Shown here piece by piece: positions 35,380 to 49,900 of a stretch of 64,000 nucleotides of DNA; position 1 is the stretch's first letter, and each line of letters opens with the position of its first letter. Under the pieces are notes generated by a model, which saw only the letters and a list, made by a program, of their open reading frames with translations, made no database searches and was not told the origin of the DNA. Source of the stretch: Callipepla californica brunnescens. Its lineage: Eukaryota; Chordata; Aves; Galliformes; Odontophoridae. The stretch lies in the NCBI GenBank assembly GCA_023055505.1, contig JALIRH010000148.1, positions 496,001 to 560,000 of the forward strand, in the 5' to 3' direction. The position numbers were made by a program, and so were the translations under genes.

Positions 35380-38300
35380 TTATTCCTATGGCCCCATGGA
35401 TCCCTATGGCCCCATTGATTCCTATGGCCCCATTGATTCCTATGGCCCCGTTAATCCCTATGGCCCCAGTGATTCTTATGGCCCCATAGATTCCAATGGC
35501 CCCATTGATTCCTATGGTCCCATTGATTCCTGTCGCCCCATAGATCCCTATGGCCCCATTGATCCCTATGGCGCAATTGATTCCTATGGCCCAATTGATT
35601 CCTAAGGCCCCATTGATCCCTATGGCCCCATTGATTCCTATGGTCCCATTGATTCCTATGGCCCCACTCATCCCAATGGCCCCATTGAGTTCTATGGCCC
35701 CACTGATTCCTATGGCCCTATTGATCCCTATGGCCCCATTGAGTTCTATGGCCCCATTCATTCCTATGGCCCCTTTGATTCCTATGGTCCCATTGATTCC
35801 TATGGCTCCATTGATTCCTATGGCCTCATTGAGTTCTATGGACCATCGAACCCTATTGCCCCATTGATGACTATGGCCTCATTGATTCCTATGGCCCCAT
35901 TGATCACTATGGCCCCATTGATTCCTGTGGCTCCATTGATCCCTATGGCCCAATTTATTACTATGGCCCCATTGAGTACTATGGCCTCATTGAGTACTAT
36001 GGCCCCTTTGAGTACTATGGCCCCATTCATTCCTATGGCCCCATCGATCCCTATGGCGCCGTTGATCCTTACGGCCCCATTGATCCCCAAGGTCCCATTG
36101 ATCCCCATCGCCCCAATGAGTTCTATGGCCCAATGATCCCTATGGCGCAATTGATTCCCATGGTCCCATTGAGTTCTATGGCCGATTGATTCCTATGGCC
36201 CTATTGATCCCTATGGCCCCATTGAGTTCTATGGCCCCATTGATCCTTATGGCCCCACTGATTCCTATAGCCACATTGATTCCTATGTTCCCACTGATCC
36301 CTATGGCCCCATTGAGTTCTATGACCCATTTGAGTTCTATGGCTCCATTGATCCCTATGGCCCCATTGATCCCTATGGTCCCATTGATCCCTATGGCCCC
36401 ATTGATTCCTATGGCCCTATCGATCCCTATGGCCCCATTGATGACTATGGCCTCATTGATTCCTACGGCACCATTGACCACTATGGCCCCACTGATTTCT
36501 GTGGCCCCATTGATCCCTATGGCCCAATTAATTTCTATTGCCCCATTGAGTACTATGGCAACATTGAGTTCTATGGCCCCATTTATCTTTATGGCCCCAT
36601 TGATCCCTATGGCGCAATTGTTTCCTATGGCCCCATTGATTCCTCTGGCCACATTGATCCCTATGACTCCACTGATCGCTGTGGCCCCATTAATCCCTAT
36701 GGCCCAATTGATTCCTACGGCCCCATTGATCCCTATGGCCGCATTGATTCCTATGGTCCCATTGATTCCTATGGCCCCACTCATCCCTATGGCCCCATTG
36801 AGCTCTATGGCCCCATTGATTTCTATTGCCCTATTTATCCCTATGGCCCCATTGAGTTCTATGGCCCCATTCATTTCTATGGCCCCATTGATTCCTATGG
36901 TCCCATTGATTCCTATGGCCTCTTTGATCCCAATGGTCCCACTGATCCCTATGGCCCCATTGATTCCTATGGCTCCATTGATTCCTATGGCCTCTTTGGT
37001 TCCTTTAGTCCCATTGATCGCTGTGGCCCCATTGATCCCTATGTTCCCATTGATTCCTGTGGCCCCATTGATCCCTATGGCCCTATTAATTCCTATGGCC
37101 CCATTGAGACTATGTCCCCATTGAGTACTATGATCCCATCAATCCCTATGGCCCCATTGATTCCTATGGCCAAACTGATTCCTATGGCCCCATTGATCCC
37201 TACGGCCCCACTGATTCCTATGGCACCAATGATCCCTATGGCCCCACTGATTCCTATGGCCCCATTGATTCCTATGGCCCCATTGATCCCTACGGCCCCA
37301 CTGATTCCTATGGCACCAATGATCCCTATGGCTCCACTGATTCCTATGGCGCCATTGATTCCTATGATCCCATTGATCCCAATGGCCCCATTGCGTTCTA
37401 TGATCCCATTGATCCCTACGGCCCCATTGATTCCTCTGACCACATTGATCCCTATGACTCCATTGATCGCTGTGGCCCCATTAATCCCTATGGCCCAATT
37501 GATTCCTAAGGCCCCATTGATCCCCATGGCCCCATTGATTCCTACGGTCCCATTGATCCCTATGGCCCCATTGATTCCTATGGCCCCATTGATTCCTATG
37601 GCCCCATTGATTCCTATGGCCCCTTTGATCCCTATGGCCCCATTGATTCCTAAGGCCGCTTTGATCCCTATGGCCCCATAGATCCCTATGGCCCCATTCA
37701 TTTTTACGGCCCCATTGATCCCTATGGCCCCATTGAGTTCTATGGCCCCTTTTATTCCTATGGCCCCATGGATCCCTATGGCCCCACTGATTCCTATGGC
37801 CCCATTGATTCCTATGGCCCCGTTAATCCCTATGGCCCCAGTGATTCTTATGGCCCCATAGATTCCAATGGCCCCATTGATTCCTGTGGTCCCATTGATT
37901 CCTGTCGCCCCATAGATCCCTATGGCCCCATTGATCCCTATGGCGCAATTGATTCCTATGGCCCAATTGATTCCTAAGGCCCCATTGATCCCTATGTCCC
38001 CATTGATTCCTATGGTTCCGTTGATTCCTATGGCCCCACTCATCCCAATGGCCCCATTGAGTTCTATGGCCCCACTGATTCCTATGGCCCTATTGATCCC
38101 TATGGCCCCATTGAGTTCTATGGCCCCATTCATTCCTATGGCCCCTTTGATTCCTATGGTCCCATTGATTCCTGTGGACTCATTGATCCCTATGGTCCCA
38201 CTGATCCCTATGGCCCCATTGATTCCTATGGCTCCATTGATTCCTATGGCCTCATTGAGTTCTATGGACCATCGATCCCTATTGCCCCATTGATGACTAT

Positions 38301-39203
38301 GGCCTCATTGATTCCTATGGCCCCATTGATCACTATGGCCCCATTGATTCCTGTGGCTCCATTGATCCCTATGGCCCAATTTATTCCTATGGCCCCATTG
38401 AGTACTATGGCCTCATTGAGTACTATGGCCCCTTTGAGTACTATGGCCCCATTCATTCCTATGGCCCCATCGATCCCTATGGCGCCGTTGATCCTTACGG
38501 CCCCATTGATCCCCAAGGTCCCATTGATCCCCATCGCCCCAATGAGTTCTATGGCCCAATGATCCCTATGGCGCAATTGATTCCCATGGTCCCATTGAGT
38601 TCTATGGCCGATTGATTCCTATGGCCCTATTGATCCCTATGGCCCCATTGAGTTCAATGGCCCCATTGATCCTGATGGCCCCACTGATTCCTATAGCCAC
38701 ATTGATTCCTATGTTCCCACTGATCCCTATGGCCCCATTGAGTTCTATGACCCATTTGAGTTCTATGGCTCCATTGATCCCTATGGCCCCATTGATCCCT
38801 ATGGTCCCATTGATCCCTATGGCCCCATTGATTCCTACGGCCCTATCGATCCCTATGGCCCCATTGATGACTATGGCCTCATTGATTCCTACGGCACCAT
38901 TGACCACTATGGCCCCACTGATTTCTGTGGCCCCATTGATCCCTATGGCCCAATTAATTTCTATTGCCCCATTGAGTACTATGGCCCCATTGAGTTCTAT
39001 GGCCCCATTTATCTTTATGGCCCCATTGATCCTTATGGCGCAATTGTTTCCTATGGCCCCATTGATTCCTATGGCTCCATTGATTCCTGTGGTCCCATTG
39101 ATTCCTATGGCCCCATTGTGTTCTATGATCCCATTGATCCCTATGGCCCCATTGATTCCTCTGGCCACATTGATCCCTATGACTCCATTGATCGCTGTGG
39201 CCC
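35380..39203. repeat. Satellite higher-order units of about 2.4 kb (older pair)
   Basis: The stretch from about 35,380 recurs at about 37,752 (offset 2,372). From about 35,864 the offset is 2,426 because the second copy gained 54 bp, three monomers. Landmarks are the shared TAACGATC-free run of GATGACTATGGCC variants near 35,870 and 38,295 and the ATGATCCCTATGGCGCAATTG stretch near 36,130 and 38,560. The series continues into the younger 2,356-bp pair to the right. Confidence 0.75.
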
Positions 39204-41559
39204 CATTAATCCCTATGGCCCGAATGATTCCTACGGCCCCATTGATCCCTATGGCCGCATTGATTCCTATGGTCCCATTGATTCCTATGGCCCCACTCAT
39301 CCCTATGGCCCCATTGAGTTCTATGGCCCCATTGATTTCTATGGCCCTATTTATCCCTATGGCCCCATTGAGTTCTATGGCCCCATTCATTTCTATGGCC
39401 CCATTGATTCCTATGGTCCCATTGATTCCTATGGCCTCTTTGATCCCAATGGTCCCACTGATCCCTATGGCCCCATTGATTCCTATGGCTCCATTGATTC
39501 CTATGGCCTCTTTGGTTCCTTTAGTCCCATTGATCGCTGTGGCCCCATTGATCCCTATGTTCCCATTGATTCCTGTGGCCCCATTGATCCCTATGGCCCT
39601 ATTAATTCCTATGGCCCCATTGAGACTATGTCCCCATTGAGCACTATGATCCCATCAATCCCTATGGCCCCATTGATTCCTATGGCCACACTGATTCCTA
39701 TGGCCCCATTGATCCCTACGGCCCCACTGATTCCTATAGCACCAATGATCCCTATGGCCCCACTGATTCCTATGGCCCCATTGATTCCTATGGCCCCATT
39801 GATCCCTACGGCCCCACTGATTCCTATGGCACCAATGATCCCTATGGCTCCACTGATTCCTATGGCGCCATTGATTCCTATGGTCCCATTGATCCCAATG
39901 GCCCCATTGCGTTCTATGATCCCATTGATCCCTACGGCCCCATTGATTCCTCTGACCACATTGATCCCTATGACTCCATTGATCGCTGTGGCCCCATTAA
40001 TCCCTATGGCCCAATTGATTCCTAAGGCCCCATTGATCCCCATGGCCCCTTTGATTCCTATGGTCCCATTGATTCCTATGGCCCCACTCATCCCTATGGC
40101 CCCATTGAGTTCTATGGCCCCATTGATTCCTATGGCCCTATTTATCCCTATGGCCCCATTGAGTTCAATGGCCCCATTCATTTCTATGGCTCCATTGATT
40201 CCTATGGTCCCATTGATTCCTGTGGCCTCATTGATCCCTACATTCCCATTGATTCCTGTGGCCCCATTGATCCCTATGGCCCAATTAATTCCTATGGCCC
40301 CATTGAGTACTATGGCCCCTTTGAGTACTATGTCCCCATTCATTCCTATGGCCCCATCGATCCCTATGGCGCCATTGATTTTTATGGCCTCATTGATTCC
40401 TATGGTCCCATTGATCCCTATCGCCCCATTGAGTTCTATGGCCCCATTGATCCCTATGGCGCAATTGATTCCTATGGCCCCTTTGATTCCTATGGCCCCA
40501 TTGATTCCTGTGGCCCCATTGATCCCTCAGGCCACATTGATCCCTGTGTCCCCATTGATTCCTACTGTGCCATTGATCCCTATTATCCCATTGATCCCTA
40601 TGGCCCCATTGATCCCTATGACCCCATTGAGTTCTATGGCCCCATTGATTCCTATGGCCCCATTGATTCCTATGGCCCCATTGATTCCTGTGGCCCCATT
40701 GATTCCCATAGCCCCATTGATTCCTATGGCCTTAGTGATCCCATTGGCCCCATGGTGTTCTATGGCCGCATTGATTCCTATGGCCGCATTGATCCCTATG
40801 GCCCCATTGATACCTATGGCCCCATTGATTCCTATGGCTGCATTGATTTCTGTGGCCCCTTTGATTCCTATGGTCCCATTGATCGCTGTGGCCCCCTTGA
40901 TCCGTATGGCCCCATTGATCCCTATTGCCCCATTGAGTTCTCTGGCTCCATTGATTCCTATGGCCCCATTGATTGTTATGGCCTTATTGAATTCTATGTC
41001 CACATTGATTCCTATGGCCCCATTGAGTTCTACGGCCTAATTGATCCCTATGGCCCAATTGAGTTCTATGGCTCCATTGAGTTCTATGGCTCCATTGAGT
41101 TCTATGGCCCCACTGATTCCTATGGCCCCATTGAATCCTATGGTCCCATTGATCTCTATGGCACCATTGAGTTCTATGGCCATATTGAATCCTAAGGCCC
41201 CATTGATCCCTATGGCCCCATAGATTCCTATTGTCCCATCGATCCCTATGGCCCCATTTATCCCTATGGCCCCATTGAGTTCTTTGGCCCCATTGATCCC
41301 TATGGCCTTAGTGATCCCTATGGCCCCTTGTGTTCTATGGCCGCATTGATTCCTATGACCCTTTTGATCCCTATGGCCCCATTGATCCCTATGGCCCCAT
41401 TGATCCCAACGGTCTCATTGATTCGTATGGTCCCACTGATCCCTATGGCCCCATTGAGTACTATGGCCCCATTGAGTTCTATGGCTCCATTGATTCCTAT
41501 GGCCCCATTCATTCCTATGGTCCCATTGATCGCTAAGGCCTTACTGAGTTCTATGGCCC
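39204..41559. repeat. 2,356-bp satellite higher-order unit, copy 1
   Basis: Matches the next 2,356 bp almost base for base. Equivalent points are 39,628 and 41,984, 40,527 and 42,883, and 40,752 and 43,108, all at offset 2,356. The period is two bases short of 131 monomers, so the unit contains small indels that have been copied faithfully. The start was placed where CCCGAATGATTCCTACGG matches CCCAAATGATTCCTACGG. Confidence 0.85.
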
Positions 41560-43930
41560 CATTGATCCCTATGGCCCAAATGATTCCTACGGCCCCATTG
41601 ATCCCTATGGCCGCATTGATTCCTATGGTCCCATTGATTCCTATGGCCCCACTCATCCCTATGGCCCCATTGAGTTCTATGGCCCCATTGATTTCTATGG
41701 CCCTATTTATCCCTATGGCCCCATTGAGTTCTATGGCCCCATTCATTTCTATGGCCCCATTGATTCCTATGGTCCCATTGATTCCTATGGCCTCTTTGAT
41801 CCCAATGGTCCCACTGATCCCTATGGCCCCATTGATTCCTATGGCTCCATTGATTCCTATGGCCTCTTTGGTTCCTTTAGTCCCATTGATCGCTGTGGCC
41901 CCATTGATCCCTATGTTCCCATTGATTCCTGTGGCCCCATTGATCCCTATGGCCCTATTAATTCCTATGGCCCCATTGAGACTATGTCCCCATTGAGTAC
42001 TATGATCCCATCAATCCCTATGGCCCCATTGATTCCTATGGCCACACTGATTCCTATGGCCCCATTGATCCCTACGGCCCCACTGATTCCTATAGCACCA
42101 ATGATCCCTATGGCCCCACTGATTCCTATGGCCCCATTGATTCCTATGGCCCCATTGATCCCTACGGCCCCACTGATTCCTATGGCACCAATGATCCCTA
42201 TGGCTCCACTGATTCCTATGGCGCCATTGATTCCTATGGTCCCATTGATCCCAATGGCCCCATTGCGTTCTATGATCCCATTGATCCCTACGGCCCCATT
42301 GATTCCTCTGACCACATTGATCCCTATGACTCCATTGATCGCTGTGGCCCCATTAATCCCTATGGCCCAATTGATTCCTAAGGCCCCATTGATCCCCATG
42401 GCCCCTTTGATTCCTATGGTCCCATTGATTCCTATGGCCCCACTCATCCCTATGGCCCCATTGAGTTCTATGGCCCCATTGATTCCTATGGCCCTATTTA
42501 TCCCTATGGCCCCATTGAGTTCAATGGCCCCATTCATTTCTATGGCTCCATTGATTCCTATGGTCCCATTGATTCCTGTGGCCTCATTGATCCCTACATT
42601 CCCATTGATTCCTGTGGCCCCATTGATCCCTATGGCCCAATTAATTCCTATGGCCCCATTGAGTACTATGGCCCCTTTGAGTACTATGTCCCCATTCATT
42701 CCTATGGCCCCATCGATCCCTATGGCGCCATTGATTTTTATGGCCTCATTGATTCCTATGGTCCCATTGATCCCTATCGCCCCATTGAGTTCTATGGCCC
42801 CATTGATCCCTATGGCGCAATTGATTCCTATGGCCCCTTTGATTCCTATGGCCCCATTGATTCCTGTGGCCCCATTGATCCCTCAGGCCACATTGATCCC
42901 TGTGTCCCCATTGATTCCTACTGTGCCATTGATCCCTATTATCCCATTGATCCCTATGGCCCCATTGATCCCTATGACCCCATTGAGTTCTATGGCCCCA
43001 TTGATTCCTATGGCCCCATTGATTCCTATGGCCCCATTGATTCCTGTGGCCCCATTGATTCCCATAGCCCCATTGATTCCTATGGCCTTAGTGATCCCAT
43101 TGGCCCCATGGTGTTCTATGGCCGCATTGATTCCTATGGCCGCATTGATCCCTATGGCCCCATTGATACCTATGGCCCCATTGATTCCTATGGCTGCATT
43201 GATTTCTGTGGCCCCTTTGATTCCTATGGTCCCATTGATCGCTGTGGCCCCCTTGATCCGTATGGCCCCATTGATCCCTATTGCCCCATTGAGTTCTCTG
43301 GCTCCATTGATTCCTATGGCCCCATTGATTGTTATGGCCTTATTGAATTCTATGTCCACATTGATTCCTATGGCCCCATTGAGTTCTACGGCCTAATTGA
43401 TCCCTATGGCCCAATTGAGTTCTATGGCTCCATTGAGTTCTAAGGCTCCATTGAGTTCTATGGCCCCACTGATTCCTATGGCCCCATTGAATCCTATGGT
43501 CCCATTGATCTCTATGGCACCATTGAGTTCTATGGCCATATTGAATCCTAAGGCCCCATTGATCCCTATGGCCCCATAGATTCCTATTGTCCCATCGATC
43601 CCTATGGCCCCATTTATCCCTATGGCCCCATTGAGTTCTTTGGCCCCATTGATCCCTATGGCCTTAGTGATCCCTATGGCCCCTTGTGTTCTATGGCCGC
43701 ATTGATTCCTATGACCCTTTTGATCCCTATGGCCCCATTGATCCCTATGGCCCCATTGATCCCAACGGTCTCATTGATTCGTATGGTCCCACTGATCCCT
43801 ATGGCCCCATTGAGTACTATGGCCCCATTGAGTTCTATGGCTCCATTGATTCCTATGGCCCCATTCATTCCTATGGTCCCATTGATCGCTAAGGCCTTAC
43901 TGAGTTCTATGGCCCCATTGATCCCTATGG
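41560..43930. repeat. 2,356-bp satellite higher-order unit, copy 2
   Basis: Tandem partner of the preceding unit. Differences are very few; one is TAT to TAA at about 43,442 within GAGTTCTAAGGCTCC, which creates a stop in one frame. The match ends near 43,930, after which the array continues with unrelated variant order. Confidence 0.85.
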
Positions 43931-46900
43931 CCCCATTGATCCCTATGGCCCCATTGAATTCTAAGGCCCCATTGAGTTCTATGGCCCCATTGATTCCAAT
44001 GGTCCCTTTGAGTGCTATGGAACCATTGATTCCTATGGTCCCATTGATCCCTAAGGCCCCATTGAGTTCTATGGCCCCATAGATTTCTATGGCCCCGTTG
44101 ATCCCTTTGGCCTTAGTGTTCCCTATGGCCCCATTGTGTTTTATGGCCGCATTGATTCCTATGACCCTTTTGATCCCTATGGCCCCCCATTGATCCCTAT
44201 GGCCCCATTGATCCCTATGGCCCCATTGAGTACTATGGCCCCATTGAGTTCGATGGCTCCATTGGTTTCTATGGCCCCATTGATTCCAATGGACCCTTTG
44301 AGTGCTATGGAACCATTGATTCCTATGGCCCCATTGATCTCTATGGCCCCATTATTTTTTAAGGCCCCATTGAGTTCTATGGCCCACTTGATCCCTATGG
44401 CCCCATTGATCCCTATGGCCCCATTGATTCTAATGGCCCCATTGATTCCTATGGTCCCATTGATTCCTATGGCCCCATTGATCCCTTTGGCCCCATTGAG
44501 TTCTATGGCCCCATTGATCCCTACGACCCCATTGATTCCTATGGCCCCATTGATTCCTATGGTCCCATTGATTCCTATGGCCCCATTGATCCCTTTGGCC
44601 CCATTGAGTTCTATGGCCACATTGATTCCTATGGCCCCATCGATCCCTATGGCCGTAATGAGTTCTATGGCCCCACTGATTCGTATGTCCCCAGTGAGTT
44701 CTATGGCCCCATTGATCTCTATGGCCCCATTGATTCCTAAGGCCCCATTGAGTTCCTTGGCCCAATTGATCCCTATGGCCCCATTGATCCCTATGGCCAC
44801 ATTGAGTTCTATGGCCCCATTGATCCCTATGTTCTCATTGATCCCTATGGCCCCATTGAGTTCTATGGCCACATTGATCCCTATGGCCCCATCCATCCCT
44901 ATGGCCCCAATGAGTTCTAAGGCACAATTGATATCTATGGTCCCATTAAACCCTATGGCCCCATTGATCACTATGGCCCCTTTGAGTTCTATGGCCTCAT
45001 TGATTCCTATGGCCCCATTGATTCCTATGGCCCCATTAATTCCTGTGGCCCCATTGATCCCTATAGCTCCACTGATTCCTATGGCCCCATTGATCCCTAT
45101 GGCCCCACTGATTCCTATGGCTCCATTGATTCCTATGGTCTTATCGATTCCTGTGGCCCCATTGATCCCTATGGCCCCATTGATTCCTATGGCCCCATTG
45201 ATTCCTAAGGCCCCATTGATCCCTAGGGCCCCATTGAGTTCTATGGCCCCTTTGACTTCTATGGCCCCATTGATCCCTATTGCCCAATTGATTCCCATGG
45301 CCCCATTGATTCCTAAGGTCCCATTGATCCCTAAGGCGCCATTGAGTTCTATGGCCCCATTGAGTTCTATGGCTCCATTGATTCCTACGGCCCCATTGAT
45401 CGCTGTGGCCCCATTGATCCCTATGGCCCCATTGATCCCTATGGCCCCATTGAGTTCTATGGCCGCGTGGATTCCTAAGGCCTTATTGATCCCTATGGAC
45501 CAATTGCTCCCTATGGCCCCATGGAGTCCTATGGCCCCATTGATCGCTGTGGCCCCATTGATCCCTACGGCCCTATTGAGTTCTATGGCCCCATTGAGTT
45601 CTATGGCCCCATTGAGTTCTAAGGCCCAGTTTATCCCTATGGCCCCATTGATCTTTATGGCGCCATTGAGTTCTATGGCCCCATTGATTCCTAAGGCCCC
45701 ATTGATCCCTATGGCCCCATTGATCCCTATGGCCCCATAGATACCTATGACCCCATTGATTCCTATGGTCCCATTGATCCCTATGGCCCCATTGAGTTCT
45801 ACAGCCCCTTTGAGTTCTATGGCCCCATTGATCCCTATGTCCCCATTGATTCCTATGGACCCAATGACTCCTACGGCCCTAATGATTCCTATGGTCCCAT
45901 TGATCCCTACGACCCCATTGATTCCTATGGCCCCATTGATTCCTATGGTCCCATTGATTCCTATGGCCCCATCGATCCCTATGGCCCCATTGAGTTCTAC
46001 GGCCCGATTAATCCCTATGGCCCCACTGATTCCTATGGTCCCATTGATCCCTATGGCCCCATTGAGTTCTATGGCCCCATTGATCCCTATGGCCCCATTG
46101 ATCCCTATGGCCCCTTGGAGTTCTATGGCCCCATTGATTCCTAAGGCCCCATTGATTCCTATGGCCCCATTGATCCCTATGGCCCAACCGATCTGTATGG
46201 CCCCATTGATCCCTATGGCCTTATTGATTCCTATGGCCCCACTGACTCCTATGGCCACATTGATCCCTAAGGCCCCATTGATTCCTATGGCCCCACTGAT
46301 TCCTATGGCCCCATTGATCCCTAGGGCCAAATGGATTCCTACGGCCCCATTGATTCCTATGGTCTCATTGATCCCTATGGCCCCATTGAGTTCTATGGCC
46401 CCATTGAGTTCGATGACCCCATTGATTCCTATGGCCCCACAGATTCATATGGCCCCATTGATTTTTATGGCCCCATTGATTCCTACGGTCCCACTGATCG
46501 CTGTGGCCCCATTGATCCCTATGGACCCATTGATTCCTATGGTCCCATTGATCCCTATGGCCGAATTGATTCCTATGGCCCCATTGATTCCTATGGTCCC
46601 ATTGATTCCTATGGCCCCATCGATCCCTATGGCCCCATTGAGTTCTACGGCCCCATTAATCCCTATGGCCCCATTGATCCCTATGGCCCCATTGAGTTCC
46701 ATGACCCCATTGATCCCTATGGCCCCATTGATCCCTATGGCCCTATCGATTCCTAGGACCCCATTGATCCCTATCGTCCCATTGATCCCTATGGACCCAT
46801 TGATTCCTATTGCCCCATTGATTCCTATGGCCCCATCGATCCCTATGGCCCCATTGAGTTCTACGGCCCCATTAATCCCTATGGCCCCATTGATTCCTAT

Positions 46901-49900
46901 GGCCCCATTGATTCCTATGGTCCCATTGATCTCTTATGGCCCCATTGAGTTCTACGGCTCCATTAATCCCTATGGCCACATTGATCCCTATGGCCCCATC
47001 GATTCCTATGACCCCATTGATCCCAAAGGCCCAATTGATTCCTATGGCCACATTGATTCCTATGGCCCCATTGATCCCTATGGCCTTATTGATTCCTATG
47101 GCCCCACTGACTCCTATGGCCCCATTGATCCCTATGGCCCCATTGATTCCTATGGCCCCACTGATTCCTATGGCCCCATTGATCCCTATATTCCCATTGA
47201 TTCCTAAGGCCCCTTTGATTCCTATGGTCCCATTGATCCCTACGGCCCCATTGAGTTCTATGTCCCCTTTGAGTTCTATGGCTCCATTGATTCCTATGGC
47301 CCCTTTGAGTTCTATTGCCCCACTGATTCCTATGTCCCCATTGATCGCTATGGACCCATTGATTCCTAAGGACCCACTGATTCCTAAGGCCCCATTGATT
47401 ACTATGGTCCCATTGATCCCTATGGCCCTACTGAGATCTATGGCACCATTGATAACTATGGCCCCATTGATACCTATGGCCCCTTTGATCCCTATGGCCC
47501 CATTGATCCCTATGTCCCCTTTGATTCCTATGGCCCTACTGAGTTCTATGGCCCCATTAGTTCTATGGCTCCATTGATTCCTAAGGCTCCATTGATTTTT
47601 ATGGTCCCATTGATTCCTATGGCCCCATTGAATCCTGAGGCCCAATTGATTCCTATGTCCCCACTGAGTTCTATGGCCCCACTGATTCCTATGGTCCCAT
47701 TGATTCCTATGGCCCCATTGATCCGTATGGCCCCATTGATCCCTATGGTCACATTGATCCCTATGGCCCCATTGATTTTTATGGCCCCATTGATCCCTAT
47801 GTCCCCATTGATTCCTATGGCCCCATTGAGTTCTATGGCCGCATTCACTCCTATAGTCACATTGATCCCTATGGCCCCATTGATCCCTATGGCCCCATTG
47901 ATTCCTATGGTCCCATTGATCCCTATGGCCCCATTGATTTATATGGCTCCATTGATTCCTATGGCACCATTGATTCCTATGACCCCATCAATTCCTATTA
48001 CCCCATCGATCCCTGTGGCCCCATCAATCCCTATGGCCCCATTGTTCCCTATGGCCCCATTGATTCCTATGGCCCCACTGATTCCTATGGCCCCACTAAT
48101 TCCTATGGCCCCATTGATTCCTATGGCCCCACTGAGTTCTATGGTCCCACTGATTCCTATGGCCTCATTGATCCCTATGGCCCTATTGAGTTCTATGGCC
48201 CCATTGAGTTCTATGGCTCCGTTGATTCCTATGGCCCCATTGATGCATATGGCCCCATTGATTCCTATGGCCACATTGATGCATATGACCCCATTGATTC
48301 CTATGGCCCCATTGATTCCTATGGCCCCATTGATCTCTGTGGCCCCACTGATTCCTATGGCCCCACTAATTCCTATGGCCCCATTGATTCCTATGGCCCC
48401 AATGATCTCTATGGCCCCACTGATTCCTATGGCCCCACTAATTCCTATGGCCCCATTGATTCCTATGGTCCCTTTGATCCCGATGTCCCCATTGAGTTCT
48501 ATGGCCCCACTGATTCCTATGGCCCTATTTATCCCTATGGCCCCATTGACTCCTAAGGCCCCATTGATCACTATGGCCCCATTGATCCCTATGGCCCCAT
48601 TGATCCCTAAGGCCCCATTGAGTTCTATGGCCACGTGGATTCCTAAGGCCTTATTGATCCCTATGGACCAATTGCTCCCTATGGCCCCATGGAGTCCTAT
48701 GTCCCCATTGATCGCTGTGGCCCCATTGATCCCTATGGCCCCATTGAGTTCTATGGCCCCATTGAGTTCTATGTCCCCATTGAGTTCTATGGCTCCATTG
48801 ATCCCTATGGCCCCTTTGTGTTCTATGGCCCCATTGAGTTCTATGGCCCAATTTATCCCTATGGCCCCATTGATCTTTATGGCCCCATTGAGTTCTATGG
48901 CGCCATCGATCCCTATGGACCCATTGATTCTTATGGCCCCTTTGATCCCTATAGCCCAATAGATTCCTATGACCCCATTGATTCCTATGGTCCCATTGAT
49001 CCCTATGGCCCCGTTGAGTTCTACGGCCCCATTGGGTTCTATGGCCCCATTGATCCCTACGACCCCATTGATTCCTATGGCCCCATTGATTCCTATGGTC
49101 CCTTTGATTCCTATGGCCCCATCGATCCCTGTGGCCCCATTGAGTTCTACGGCCCCATTAATCCCTATGGCCCCATTGATTCCTATGGCCCCATTGATTC
49201 CTATGGTCCCATTGATCCGTATGGCCCCATTGAGTTCTATGGCCCCATTGATCCCTATGGCCCCATTGATCCCTATGGCCCCATTGAGTTCTATGGCCCC
49301 ATTGATTCCTAAGGCCCCATTGATTCCTATGGCTCCATTGATCCCTATGGCCCAACCGATCTGTATGGCCCCATTGATCCCTATGGCCTTATTGATTCCT
49401 ATGGCCCCACTGACTCCTATGGCCACATTGATCCCTATGGCCCCATTGATTCCTATGGCCCCACTGATTCCTAAGGCCCCATTGATCCCTATGGCCCCAT
49501 TGATTCCTATGGTCCCACTGATCTCTGTGGTCCCATTCATCCCTATGGCCCCATTGATTCCTATGGTCCCATTGATCCCTATGACCCAATAGATTCCTAT
49601 GGCCCCATTGATTCCTATGGTCCCATTGATTCCTATGGCCCCATCGATCCCTATGGCCCCATTGAGTTCTACGGCCCCATTAATCCCTATGGCCCCATTG
49701 ATCCCTATGGCCCTATTGAGTTCCATAGCCCCATTAATCCCTATGGCCCTATCGATTTCTATGACCCCATTGATCCCTATGGCCCCATCGATCCCTATGG
49801 CCCCATTGATCCCTATGGCCTTATTGATTCCTATGGCCCTTCTTACTCCTATCGCTCCATTGATCCCTATGGCCCCATTGATTCCTATGGCCCCACTGAT

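Noticed and set aside
35189..36874. Monomer variants with GATGACTATGG as a separate interspersed element
   Set aside because: They are single-base derivatives of the same 18-bp unit that recur only through higher-order duplication.
44177..46330. 717-codon minus-strand frame of NGAIGI repeats resembling an ice-binding or collagen-like protein
   Set aside because: Same satellite arithmetic on the reverse strand. The apparent glycine periodicity follows directly from the 18-bp unit.
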